Shown: positions 1 to 6,843, numbered from the stretch's first letter. The stretch is 9,337 bases of DNA from CAZSGN01 sp964606415 (GCA_964606415.1 CAZSGN010000096.1:1-9337), one strand, 5' to 3'. Program-made: numbers and translations. Notes: generated by a model not told the origin, from the letters alone.

Positions 1-377
1 TTATTATAGCATTTCACCCAATTATTGCATGTATTATCAAAAACATGAACTTTTGCTGCCCCAGCCTGAAAACAATGCTCAACGATTCTTTTCACAAGCT
101 CCGGATTGGTATTTGCGCCTCTTTCAGGCGATGCATCCCAACCAATATTTGGCTTTAATACCACTTTCTGGCCTTTTTTGACAAACTGCTTCATCCCTCC
201 CAGGGAAGCGATGGCTTTATCAAACATTTTCACCGGCCCTGCACCTTTAGCCGCAACCAAATCGTAAGGCAACTGCTGCTCAGCGCCAAATAACACTTCA
301 CGTCCTGCGCCTATTGCAGTACCACTAATAATACCAGCTTTAACAGCTTTCGATAAAAAATCTCTGCGGTTCATCAT
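1..377 (-). CDS. DUF362 domain protein with Tat signal, C-terminal part cut off by window edge
   Basis: The first 125 residues are present; the reading frame is still open at the left edge. It begins MMNRRDFLSKA, a twin-arginine motif (RR then DFL) followed by a weakly hydrophobic alanine/glycine stretch to about residue 24, so export by the Tat pathway as a folded protein is likely. From about residue 70 the sequence VVLKPNIGWDASPERGANTN, then PELVKRIVEHCFQAGAAKV and VFDNTCNNWVKCY, matches my memory of DUF362, a family often found with iron-sulfur proteins and with no settled reaction. Cysteines 117 and 123 fall in the conserved TCN...CY segment. The start follows the stop of the upstream lipoprotein gene by 2 nt, so the two are very probably co-transcribed and translationally coupled. 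Two adjacent ATGs (377 and 374) are equally possible starts. The family call is firm; the function is unknown. Confidence 0.88.
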   Translation of the reverse strand, partial: MMNRRDFLSKAVKAGIISGTAIGAGREVLFGAEQQLPYDLVAAKGAGPVKMFDKAIASLGGMKQFVKKGQKVVLKPNIGWDASPERGANTNPELVKRIVEHCFQAGAAKVHVFDNTCNNWVKCYN

Positions 378-379
378 AG

Positions 380-808
380 CTAAAAAGAATTTGTATATTC
401 ATTAACAACACCTGTAACACGATAAGTTTCACTTCCCTTAGGCAAATCAGGAATAAACCCATTCCCCAGCCGTTCAATTTCTACACCACCATTTCCATAC
501 CAAAATGTTTCAACAAGATCACCACCAGGCCAAACAAAAGGTATTTGCTGATATTCTTCCGAAGATACTGATTTAATATAAACAGAAACACTTCCACTCT
601 GAAGCATTCGCGTATCAAGAAAGGAAATTTCCTGGTAAACATATATTCTATTCCCGCCTGAATCCACATCCCAATCTTCAACTGGCACCGTAAAATCCTG
701 TGAATAAACTTTAGCACTTTCCTGTTGGTAAGATTCATCATCTTCTTTTGAGCATCCCAAAATCCCTACAAAAAAAACTAAACAAATAAATAATAAATAT
801 TGTTTCAC
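380..808 (-). CDS. small surface-type lipoprotein, beta-rich, function unknown
   Basis: This is a 142-residue lipoprotein. A hydrophobic signal peptide (residues 4-17) ends in the lipobox ILGC with Cys19. The residues after the cysteine, SKEDDE, fit the K-(D/E)2 lipoprotein export signal that moves lipoproteins to the cell surface in Bacteroidota, so the mature protein is probably surface exposed. The start is GTG: an in-frame TAA lies five codons upstream and there is no in-frame ATG before the signal peptide. The mature part alternates short beta strands (YVYQEISFLD, SVSVYIKS, QQIPFVWP, VEIERLGNG, ETYRVTGVV). It resembles the C-terminal domain of small Bacteroidota lipoproteins that often follow collagen-like repeats, but it has no such repeats. 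That likeness is from memory and unproven. It is the first visible gene of a pair with the DUF362 gene. Confidence 0.85.
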   Translation of the reverse strand: MKQYLLFICLVFFVGILGCSKEDDESYQQESAKVYSQDFTVPVEDWDVDSGGNRIYVYQEISFLDTRMLQSGSVSVYIKSVSSEEYQQIPFVWPGGDLVETFWYGNGGVEIERLGNGFIPDLPKGSETYRVTGVVNEYTNSF

Positions 809-921
809 AAGAATATATATTTAGCTAATCGCTTGTAATTCAATTAAATATAGATCAATTTTTTAGGCGAACGTGGTATCTGTTGCCGGGCACCCACAAG
901 ACAAACACACATCCTCCGGCG

Positions 922-1047
922 AACCCTCACTTTTTAATACCACTGTTTATATTAGCTTCGCTGAGCTCACCCCTAAAGGGGATTCGGTTCATACCCTTTT
1001 GTCTTAAATCAATTATTTCCCATTTTATAAGCCTTATGGTGAGGGTT
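922..1047. repeat. inverted repeat enclosing short palindromes (possible structured element)
   Basis: The 9-bp arm AACCCTCAC at 922-930 is exactly complementary to GTGAGGGTT at 1039-1047. Between the arms lie the 8-bp palindrome TGAGCTCA (962-969) and directly after it CCCC-TAAA-GGGG (970-981), a 4-bp GC stem with a 4-nt loop. A further short GC pairing, GCCGG near 885 with CCGGC near 916, lies just outside the left arm. The surrounding DNA is far more AT rich. This could be a degraded mobile or dispersed repeat, or a structured RNA; the sequence alone does not decide. Confidence 0.4.
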
Positions 1048-1174
1048 TCATTCAAAAAATTTATCCATTAACTCATGGAAACTGTAAGTTATGAAATTTT
1101 TAAACACAAATCAATCATAAATAATAATTTATAATAAGATCAAATAATAAATACGATAAGTATATAAAAATATT

Positions 1175-1224
1175 GGTGTCCGATAAAACTTATGAGATTT
1201 CACCCTTTGGTCCCAATGACAGTC
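1175..1224. repeat. possible degenerate copy of a Bacteroidota intergenic repeat
   Basis: The segment GAGATTTCACCC...GGTCCCAATGACAG resembles a short hairpin repeat common between genes in this phylum, whose usual form has GAGATTTC and (A)ATGACA flanking a central dyad. Here the centre is altered and the dyad is lost, so this would be a decayed copy. The preceding GGTGTCCGATAAAACT also looks repeat-like to me. Both comparisons are from memory and need a search. Confidence 0.3.
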
Positions 1225-1377
1225 TATTTATTGCTCTTTTGCACCATACCCAAAACACTCATTAGCAGCTTCAGGAGTATCCGGGAACTTTTACCCAGCA
1301 ACAATAAAAAATAAAGTAAAAAAACAATAGTTGATATAAAAGCGTGATAAATTTTATTTCTTTGTGAAAAAAGTATC

Positions 1378-2019
1378 ATGCACTCAATCATTTTATCAAC
1401 AAGTTATTTTGGTCCGATTCAATATTTCTCAAAATTTTTTTGTGCCAAAACGATATGGATCGAGCAAAAAGAAAATTACCAGAAACAAAGTTACCGCAAC
1501 CGGATGAATATTCTAGGCCCGAATGGGATGCAAACTCTCGCTATCCCAATTCTTCGTGGCAAAAAAAACAAAACAAATATACGGGATATCAAAATTGATT
1601 ATGCTATGCCATGGCCTAAAAATCACTGGAAAACCCTTGAGTCAGCTTACCGCAGTTCACCTTTTTTTGAATTTTATGAAGAAGAGTGCCGGGATCTCAT
1701 TTATTCAAAAGAAAAATATCTCTTTGACCTAAACGAGAAAGCAACAAACTGGATACTTACATGCCTGAACCTCCCCGGGAACAAAATAAACTACACAAAA
1801 GAATTCCTCCCTCCCATCCCGGACAATCAATTTGATTATCGATATAGTATTCATCCCAAAAAAAGAAGCCAAAAGCCGGATTTAAATTTTACGCATAAAG
1901 TTTACCACCAGGTATTTGAAGACCGCTTTGGCTTTATACCAAATCTAAGTATACTGGACTTGTTATTCAATGAAGGGCCGAACAGTCAAGCAATATTAAA
2001 AGAAACCCTGAGCATTTAA
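1378..2019 (+). CDS. WbqC-family protein
   Basis: This 213-residue protein is full length for the compact WbqC family (typically a little over 200 residues). Hallmarks in order are the N-terminal STSYFGPIQYFSKF (residues 7-20), NYQKQSYRNRMNILGPNG (33-50) with following beta strand TLAIPI, WPKNHWKTLESAYRSSPFFEFY (79-100), and the C-terminal LSILDLLFNEGPNSQAIL (190-207). The family is named after an O-antigen cluster gene and is presumed to act in glycan or nucleotide-sugar metabolism in the cytoplasm, but no reaction is firmly established. There is no signal peptide or membrane segment. The ATG at 1378 is the only plausible start, because an in-frame TAA lies at 1348-1350. Here the gene stands alone; in related genomes I recall it near signal peptidase genes, which are not visible. 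It converges with the TPR lipoprotein gene and probably ends at the shared hairpin at 2245-2286. Confidence 0.9.
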   Translation: MHSIILSTSYFGPIQYFSKFFCAKTIWIEQKENYQKQSYRNRMNILGPNGMQTLAIPILRGKKNKTNIRDIKIDYAMPWPKNHWKTLESAYRSSPFFEFYEEECRDLIYSKEKYLFDLNEKATNWILTCLNLPGNKINYTKEFLPPIPDNQFDYRYSIHPKKRSQKPDLNFTHKVYHQVFEDRFGFIPNLSILDLLFNEGPNSQAILKETLSI

Positions 2020-2303
2020 AAAAACATACCCACTAAAAACAACAGATCACTAACCATAAATATTTTAACCCAAGTTGAGCGATACGAAGCGAAAAAGCAT
2101 TATTCAGGTATAACCCGGGCTTAAAAAATGTTGTTTTCACTGAAAACAAGTAAAGTAAAAGCCTTCCATTTTCTTACTCTCCGGAAAAATCGAGGCAGGC
2201 TGATTAATTGATTTCTGCTAAAAATCACTCAAACTGGGTTCTAAAAAAAGAAGGGGAGTCATTAAAAAATGACTCCCCTTCTTTTTAAAGATTAAGATTC
2301 GTT
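2020..2303. other. convergent intergenic region with weak dyad and GC patch
   Basis: This 284-nt region lies between the convergent stop codons. Besides the strong terminator hairpin it holds a GC-richer stretch at about 2065-2122, where TAACCCAAGTTGAGCG and TAACCCGGGCTT form an imperfect direct repeat flanking GATACGAAGCG. It also holds a perfect 8-bp, AT-rich inverted repeat, TTGTTTTC-ACT-GAAAACAA at 2131-2149. Neither has a convincing terminator tail for the plus strand. There is no gene here. Confidence 0.5.
2245..2286. terminator. perfect bidirectional intrinsic terminator
   Basis: A perfect 19-bp stem (2245-2263 with 2268-2286) closes a 4-nt AAAA loop. The GC-rich core GGGGAGTC/GACTCCCC is flanked by A-rich and T-rich ends, so both strands give a hairpin followed by a run of T. 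On the minus strand it begins 17 nt after the stop of the TPR lipoprotein gene. On the plus strand it is the first strong terminator after the WbqC-family gene, about 225 nt downstream. Confidence 0.93.
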
Positions 2304-4028
2304 TTATTCAACGATGCCTTTGAAAGCTTCGTTGGTAAAATATTTTTTAAATTCCAGATCTTTTTTAGCTCTTGTCTTAAACTCAGGCTCTTCCTGAACA
2401 GCTGTTCTAAGATTACTTATCAATAAACTTTCGTTATCAGTTCTTGCGCCAACAACAGCTTTCACATAATGAGTCAAAGCATCAGGCTCTTTGACGCACT
2501 CAAGATTTTTAAGTGCTTCGTCATAATTACCCTGCAGAATTCTTGCAAGACCGGCATTGGCAGAGCATGAATTACCAAAGTAATCAACAGCACTTTCATA
2601 CTCACCGTTTATCAGCTTAACCGTACCAAGGTTGTAATTTGCAACATCACCTATAGCCACAGCAGAAGTAAACATTTCTTCCGCTTCCTCAACATTTCCT
2701 TCTTTAAGAGCAACAGCACCAAGATTATTAACAATAGCATCATCCTCATTCAACTCTTTTGCTTTTTGAAAAGCCTCTTTTGCCTCAGTCAATTTATCCA
2801 TTTGATAATACACATAACCAACATTATTAATAGCCCGGTATGAATCAGGGAATTTGTTAAAGCAGGCCTGGAAAATCTCAAGGCGTTTATTTAAGTCTTC
2901 CGTTAAAGAAGCCGCATAGAGCAATTCTTCTTCATTCAATTCCTCAGGATCAGAAGTAGCCAAATCTTTTAATTCTTCATCAGAATAACCAGTTACTTCA
3001 ACGTTTACTTTCAATTCCGAACGTCTCAACTCAGGTAAGATATCATCTTTAAGTACTTCGAAAACAGAAGCCATATTCCGTATCTCTTTTTCACGGACTT
3101 CAGGATCTGAGTGCATTGAAAGAACACGTAAAATCAACTCTTTATCTTCAATATCGCTCTCAGAGACTAATTTTTTAAAACCTTCCCAATCTTCTGTTAC
3201 AGATTTCAGGTTATAAATATCTTCTTTGGTTCCTTTTTCAAAACCATATTTTTTAACTTTATTCTTCAAATAGCTATGAGAAGAAGACTCACGTCCTTCA
3301 GAAACTTTCTCGTTCAGATCAATCGGTCCATCAGGAGAAGCATAAGCATCAATTTCAAGATTCTTCAAATTAATATTATCCTTATCCGTTGACTCTTTAA
3401 GAAATTCCTCCAACTGCTTAACATCATCCTCCCGAAGCTCAGAAGATCTAACATTCCACCGCTGAATTAGGTAGTGTATATCAGCTTTTTCCTGTTCAAC
3501 AACAACGCGCTGAAAATTATCACCAAGTGCAACGACCTTAGGTTCTTTGCGAACCAGATCAGCACTAGCAATAACACCATCAGCGATTTTAACACCAGGT
3601 AAATCCAATGCATCCTCTTCTTTTCCTTCAAGGGCAATTTTTGTTTTCACCATTAAGTCAGCATCCATCATTTCTTCCTCGTAATCAACAGATCCCGTAA
3701 ACTCATGTTCGCCACCATCAAAGGGAATCACTTTATTATTAGCCGTAACAGACTCGCCTTGTAAAGTAAAGGACTCCATTTCAGCTGTTTCCTCACCATA
3801 TTTAAGGTATGGAGTAACAGTAAGAATTGCTTTCTTGTTAAAGTATTTTTCAGGGAACTCCACTTTAACTTTAACATCCACTTTTTCACCATGCATCTCT
3901 AAAGGATCCGGGGTGACCGTATAATTAACTTCACCATAATCAGTTTCCATCTTGGATATTCCTCCACAGCTACTAAGAATAATAGCTGTCAGGGTTATGG
4001 CTGCAAAATTAAGTCTCATTTTTTTCAT
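2304..4028 (-). CDS. OmpA-like / tetratricopeptide-repeat lipoprotein
   Basis: This 574-residue protein has a signal peptide ending in the lipobox LSSC (Cys21). The next residues, GGISKM, lack the acidic surface-export signal, so it probably faces the periplasm. Residues 30-180 are beta-rich and of unknown fold. Residues about 185-260 look OmpA-like: a strand and helix (HYLIQRWNVRSSELREDDVKQLEEFL), then IDAYASPDG...N...VSEGR (226-246). The Asp of the canonical GHTD motif is replaced by Ser231, while Asn239 and Arg246 are kept. A helical insertion (about 262-335, containing EDWEGFKKLVSESD) precedes a final strand, VNVEVTGYSDEEL (341-353). From about 365 the C-terminal half is TPR-like, with clear repeats at 384-428 and 430-462 (NNVGYVYYQMDKLTEAKEAFQKA; VNNLGAVALKEGNVEEAEEMF) and weaker ones to about 515. 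I recall this architecture in many Bacteroidota proteins without an assigned role; an envelope scaffold is inferred. It is monocistronic, between its own promoter and terminator. Confidence 0.9.
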   Translation of the reverse strand: MKKMRLNFAAITLTAIILSSCGGISKMETDYGEVNYTVTPDPLEMHGEKVDVKVKVEFPEKYFNKKAILTVTPYLKYGEETAEMESFTLQGESVTANNKVIPFDGGEHEFTGSVDYEEEMMDADLMVKTKIALEGKEEDALDLPGVKIADGVIASADLVRKEPKVVALGDNFQRVVVEQEKADIHYLIQRWNVRSSELREDDVKQLEEFLKESTDKDNINLKNLEIDAYASPDGPIDLNEKVSEGRESSSHSYLKNKVKKYGFEKGTKEDIYNLKSVTEDWEGFKKLVSESDIEDKELILRVLSMHSDPEVREKEIRNMASVFEVLKDDILPELRRSELKVNVEVTGYSDEELKDLATSDPEELNEEELLYAASLTEDLNKRLEIFQACFNKFPDSYRAINNVGYVYYQMDKLTEAKEAFQKAKELNEDDAIVNNLGAVALKEGNVEEAEEMFTSAVAIGDVANYNLGTVKLINGEYESAVDYFGNSCSANAGLARILQGNYDEALKNLECVKEPDALTHYVKAVVGARTDNESLLISNLRTAVQEEPEFKTRAKKDLEFKKYFTNEAFKGIVE

Positions 4029-4081
4029 GATCTATAAGATTATTTGTTTTACAATTAGGTTTTATCAACTAGTGATAATTA

Positions 4082-4089
4082 CAAACTTA
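4082..4089 (-). promoter_or_regulatory. candidate -7 box of the OmpA-like/TPR lipoprotein gene
   Basis: On the minus strand TAAGTTTG (4089 to 4082) matches the Bacteroidota -7 consensus TAnnTTTG. The expected transcription start is near 4075, giving a leader of about 47 nt. The -33 region is a run of T without a clear TTTG at the right distance (a TTG lies 24 nt upstream, which is too far), so support is one-sided. Confidence 0.45.
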
Positions 4090-4199
4090 GCAATTTTATT
4101 GAAAAAAAAAAATCAAGTTTATTTTTTTTATTATTATTTAATGCTTCAGGCCTTCAAATATATTTCAAAAAACATCAAGACTCCCTTAAAAATCATTTA

Positions 4200-6359
4200 C
4201 TAATTCTGCTTATCATCTTTCTTCTCAGGTTTAGGCAACAAAACCTTTCTGGATAATTTTAAATTACCGCTGCCCTTTTCTATATTAAGCAATTTCACAT
4301 CTACCTCCTGGCCAACGGATAATTCATCTTCGACAGATTTAATGTGTCTCCAATCAATTTCCGAGATATGTAACAAACCTTCTTTACCGGGTAATATTTC
4401 AACAAAGGCACCAAAAGAAACAATTGACTTAATCACACCTTTGTAAACTTCACCAACCTCCGGCATTGCCGTAATTCCTTTGATCTTAGCAACAGCGGCC
4501 TCAATTCCAGCCTGATCTTCGGAGAAAATTTGTGCACTTGCAAAATCATCCCCGGAATCAATTGCAATTGTCGTGCCAGTTTCACTTTGAATTTCCTGAA
4601 TCATTTTTCCTCCAGGACCAATAATGGCTCCGACCATATCTTTGGGAATGGCTAATTTAACAATACGTGGTACATGAGGTTTAAAATCAGTATTGGGTTC
4701 AGAAATGGTTTTCAACATTTCGTTAAGAATATGCAATCTTCCATTCCGGGCTTGCTCTAATGCTTGCTCCAACACACCATAATCAAGCCCTTCCACCTTG
4801 ATATCCATCTGACAAGCAGTAATTCCATCTTTTGTGCCTGTAACTTTAAAATCCATATCGCCCAGATGATCTTCATCACCTAATATATCAGATAAAACAG
4901 CATATTTCCCATTTTTGAAATCTCCCTTAGAAGCTTTGTCATCGGTAATTAAGCCCATTGCAATACCAGAAACTGGTTTTCTGATCTGGATACCGGCATC
5001 CATTAGCGCGAGCGTCCCGGCACAAACAGTAGCCATTGAAGAAGAGCCATTCGATTCCAAAATATCTGAAACCACTCTGATAGCATAGGGGTTATCATCA
5101 TCATCCGGCATTACTTTTTTTAATGCACGATGGGCCAAATTTCCATGACCAATTTCCCGCCGGCTAAGACCTCTGACAGGCCTTGCATCGCCAGTTGAAA
5201 AAGGAGGAAAATTATAATGAAGAACAAATTTTTCAGATCCCTGAACCAACACCTCATCAACAATTTTCTCATCCATCTTGGTTCCCAGGGTAACAGAAGT
5301 CAATGATTGTGTTTCACCACGGGTAAAAATAGCAGAACCATGTGCAACAGGCAGATAATCAATTTCACACCAGATATCACGAATCTGGTCCATTGCCCTG
5401 CCATCAAGACGAATGTTATCAGTCAACATCATGGTACGAACCGCATCTTTTTCGACATCATGAAAATAACGCTTTACCATAGAGGCTTTTTCACTACGCT
5501 CCTCTTCAGTCATTAGTTCCAGGTACTCCTCGCATATTTGCTTAAAAGCATCACTGCGCTCCTGCTTTGATGTATTGCGTCTGGCCACCTCCAACACTTT
5601 ATCAAAAGTCTTGTCATGAACATCTTTCCTCAATGTCTCATCATTTACCTCATGATCATATTCCCGCTTCACCAAAGCAATTTCTTCAGCGAGTTCCTCC
5701 TGAATTTTGCATTGATCTTTAATCGCCTCATGACCAAATTTTATCGCCTCAAGCATTTCTTTTTCAGAAATTTCATCCATCTCTCCTTCGATCATCATAA
5801 TATTATCGGCAGAAGCACCAAGCATAATATCAATATCTGCTTCTTCCAATTGAGAGAAACTGGGATTAATCATCAATTCACCATTAACTCTGCTCACTCT
5901 GACTTCAGAGATAGGACCATGAAAAGGCACATCAGACACTGCAAGAGCAGCCGAAGCTGCTAATCCGGCCAGCGCATCAGGCATAATATCTTTTTCTGCA
6001 GAAATTAGATTCACTGTAACAAATGTTTCCGCATGATAATCTTCGGGGAATAAGGGTCTCAACACCCGATCTATAAGTCTTGAAACAAGTATTTCACTAT
6101 CAGAAGGCCTTGCTTCCCTTTTCAGAAAGCCACCTGGAAAACGTCCTGAAGCAGCGTATTTTTCGCGATATTCAACTGAAAGAGGCATAAAATCGACATC
6201 CTCTTTTGCATCTTTAGCACTAACAACTGTTGCCAGCAGCATGGTTTTACCCATTTTAACAACAACAGATCCATCAGCCTGTTTCGCTAATTTACCTGTT
6301 TCAATAGTGATTGTCCGGCCATCAGCCAAACGAATCGTTTTTTCAATCATTTTTAACAT
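4200..6359 (-). CDS. pnp: polyribonucleotide nucleotidyltransferase (PNPase)
   Basis: PNPase degrades RNA 3' to 5' using phosphate to release nucleoside diphosphates, and can add tails in reverse; it is a cytoplasmic trimer in RNA decay. The 719 residues match the usual length. Domains in order: RNase PH-like 1 (about 13-145, with GRFPGGFLKREARPSD), a helical linker (about 150-320), RNase PH-like 2 (about 325-555), KH (about 563-625, GxxG loop as GPGG 581-584) and S1 (about 635-705, SFGAFVEILPGKEGLLHIS). Active-site signatures are intact: STGDARPVRGLSRREIGHG (388-406), SNGSSSMATVC phosphate-binding loop (436-446), and GDEDHLGDMDF, in which Asp495 and Asp501 correspond to catalytic Asp486 and Asp492 of the E. 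coli enzyme. The start at 6359 (MLKMIEK) fits relatives; ATG at 6350 is the alternative. It lies 79 nt after rpsO, as in many bacteria, with a hairpin between. No separate promoter is obvious in the remaining 30 nt. Confidence 0.98.
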   Translation of the reverse strand: MLKMIEKTIRLADGRTITIETGKLAKQADGSVVVKMGKTMLLATVVSAKDAKEDVDFMPLSVEYREKYAASGRFPGGFLKREARPSDSEILVSRLIDRVLRPLFPEDYHAETFVTVNLISAEKDIMPDALAGLAASAALAVSDVPFHGPISEVRVSRVNGELMINPSFSQLEEADIDIMLGASADNIMMIEGEMDEISEKEMLEAIKFGHEAIKDQCKIQEELAEEIALVKREYDHEVNDETLRKDVHDKTFDKVLEVARRNTSKQERSDAFKQICEEYLELMTEEERSEKASMVKRYFHDVEKDAVRTMMLTDNIRLDGRAMDQIRDIWCEIDYLPVAHGSAIFTRGETQSLTSVTLGTKMDEKIVDEVLVQGSEKFVLHYNFPPFSTGDARPVRGLSRREIGHGNLAHRALKKVMPDDDDNPYAIRVVSDILESNGSSSMATVCAGTLALMDAGIQIRKPVSGIAMGLITDDKASKGDFKNGKYAVLSDILGDEDHLGDMDFKVTGTKDGITACQMDIKVEGLDYGVLEQALEQARNGRLHILNEMLKTISEPNTDFKPHVPRIVKLAIPKDMVGAIIGPGGKMIQEIQSETGTTIAIDSGDDFASAQIFSEDQAGIEAAVAKIKGITAMPEVGEVYKGVIKSIVSFGAFVEILPGKEGLLHISEIDWRHIKSVEDELSVGQEVDVKLLNIEKGSGNLKLSRKVLLPKPEKKDDKQN

Positions 6360-6389
6360 TTTCTAAATTTTAATCTATAATCTTAAATC

Positions 6390-6422
6390 AAAAAAAGGCA
6401 ATTAAAAAAATTGCCTTTTTTT
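6390..6422. terminator. terminator-like hairpin between rpsO and pnp
   Basis: A perfect 14-bp stem (6390-6403 with 6409-6422) has a 5-nt A loop. Its GC core GGCAATT/AATTGCC is followed on the minus strand by a run of seven T. It starts 16 nt after the rpsO stop and ends 30 nt before the pnp start. It should end much of the rpsO transcript and let pnp be expressed by readthrough, or act as a processing site. Because the sequence is symmetric, the plus strand has the same form, but no gene there needs it. Confidence 0.85.
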
Positions 6423-6438
6423 GACACTACATAACAAA

Positions 6439-6711
6439 TTACTTTCTAATATTCAATTCTTTAATAATCTTACGATAACGTTCAATATCTTTTTCTTTTA
6501 AATAATCAAGGAGACGTCTCCTTTTCCCCACTAACTTAAGCAAAGCCCGCTGGGTTGAAAAATCCTTTTTCTGATTTTTCAGGTGTGCAGTTAAATGCTC
6601 AATCCTCATCGTAAACAAAGCGATCTGACCCTCCGCTGAGCCCGTATCATGTTCGCCACTGCCAAATTTCTTAAACAGTTCTTTTTTCTTCTCTGTTGTA
6701 ACCATTATCAT
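6439..6711 (-). CDS. rpsO: 30S ribosomal protein S15
   Basis: S15 binds 16S rRNA early in assembly of the small-subunit platform and helps form an intersubunit bridge. The 90 residues match the family length (about 89). The conserved core is intact: HDTGSAEGQIALFTMRIEHL (21-40), TAHLKNQKKDF (41-51) and LLKLVGKRRRLLDYLK (57-72), the last being the basic rRNA-contact helix region. The chosen ATG (6711) gives MIMVTTEKKK; an ATG two codons on (6705) would give 88 residues and is equally plausible. An AAAAAGGA stretch about 20 nt upstream is too distant to be a clear ribosome-binding site. The gene heads the rpsO-pnp pair and has two candidate promoters upstream. Confidence 0.98.
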   Translation of the reverse strand: MIMVTTEKKKELFKKFGSGEHDTGSAEGQIALFTMRIEHLTAHLKNQKKDFSTQRALLKLVGKRRRLLDYLKEKDIERYRKIIKELNIRK

Positions 6712-6751
6712 TTATTCTTTTAACAATTTTATTTTTCCTTTTTAAAAGCTA

Positions 6752-6759
6752 CAAATTTA
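6752..6759 (-). promoter_or_regulatory. candidate downstream promoter -7 box for rpsO
   Basis: TAAATTTG on the minus strand (6759 to 6752) matches TAnnTTTG. It would start transcription near 6745 and leave a leader of about 34 nt. The region about 20 nt upstream is A/T homopolymer without a G, so no proper -33 element is seen. Confidence 0.35.
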
Positions 6760-6811
6760 TTGTTTTTTTTTTAAAAAACCCTAACGCTTAATGATTTTTA
6801 TTTTACTGAGG

Positions 6812-6843
6812 CAAAAGTAGTCAACGGAATTTAAATCTACAAA
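6812..6843 (-). promoter_or_regulatory. candidate main promoter of rpsO-pnp
   Basis: On the minus strand TTTG (6843 to 6840), a 20-nt spacer and TACTTTTG (6819 to 6812) fit the Bacteroidota pattern TTTG-N19/20-TAnnTTTG in both boxes and spacing. It is the best promoter match I found in the window. The transcription start is expected near 6805, giving a leader of about 94 nt before rpsO, long enough to hold a regulatory structure. Confidence 0.6.

Larger units (their letters stand above)
809..1377. other. 569-nt gene-free interval between divergent genes
   Basis: This stretch separates the lipoprotein gene (minus) from the WbqC-family gene (plus). It holds a GC-richer patch at about 865-1050 with several inverted repeats, and a probable degenerate intergenic repeat near 1175-1224. 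The rest is very AT rich. Open frames, including one of 62 codons at 883-1071 (plus), have low-complexity translations without recognisable motifs, so I do not call them genes. Promoters for both flanking genes should lie here, but I found no convincing TTTG/TAnnTTTG pair on either strand. Confidence 0.6.

Noticed and set aside
883..1071. 62-codon open frame on the plus strand
   Set aside because: It covers the inverted-repeat patch, has a low-complexity translation without motifs, and lacks promoter or ribosome-binding features.
4140..4200. Possible terminator after pnp around the AGGCCT sequence
   Set aside because: The apparent dyad does not extend beyond the 6-bp palindrome and there is no stem followed by a T run, so no terminator is called.
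3952..4203. 83-codon plus-strand frame
   Set aside because: It is antisense to the start of the TPR lipoprotein gene and its AT-rich upstream region, with no recognisable product.
5307..5963. Two plus-strand frames antisense to pnp
   Set aside because: They are shadows of a highly conserved gene; their translations have no family features.
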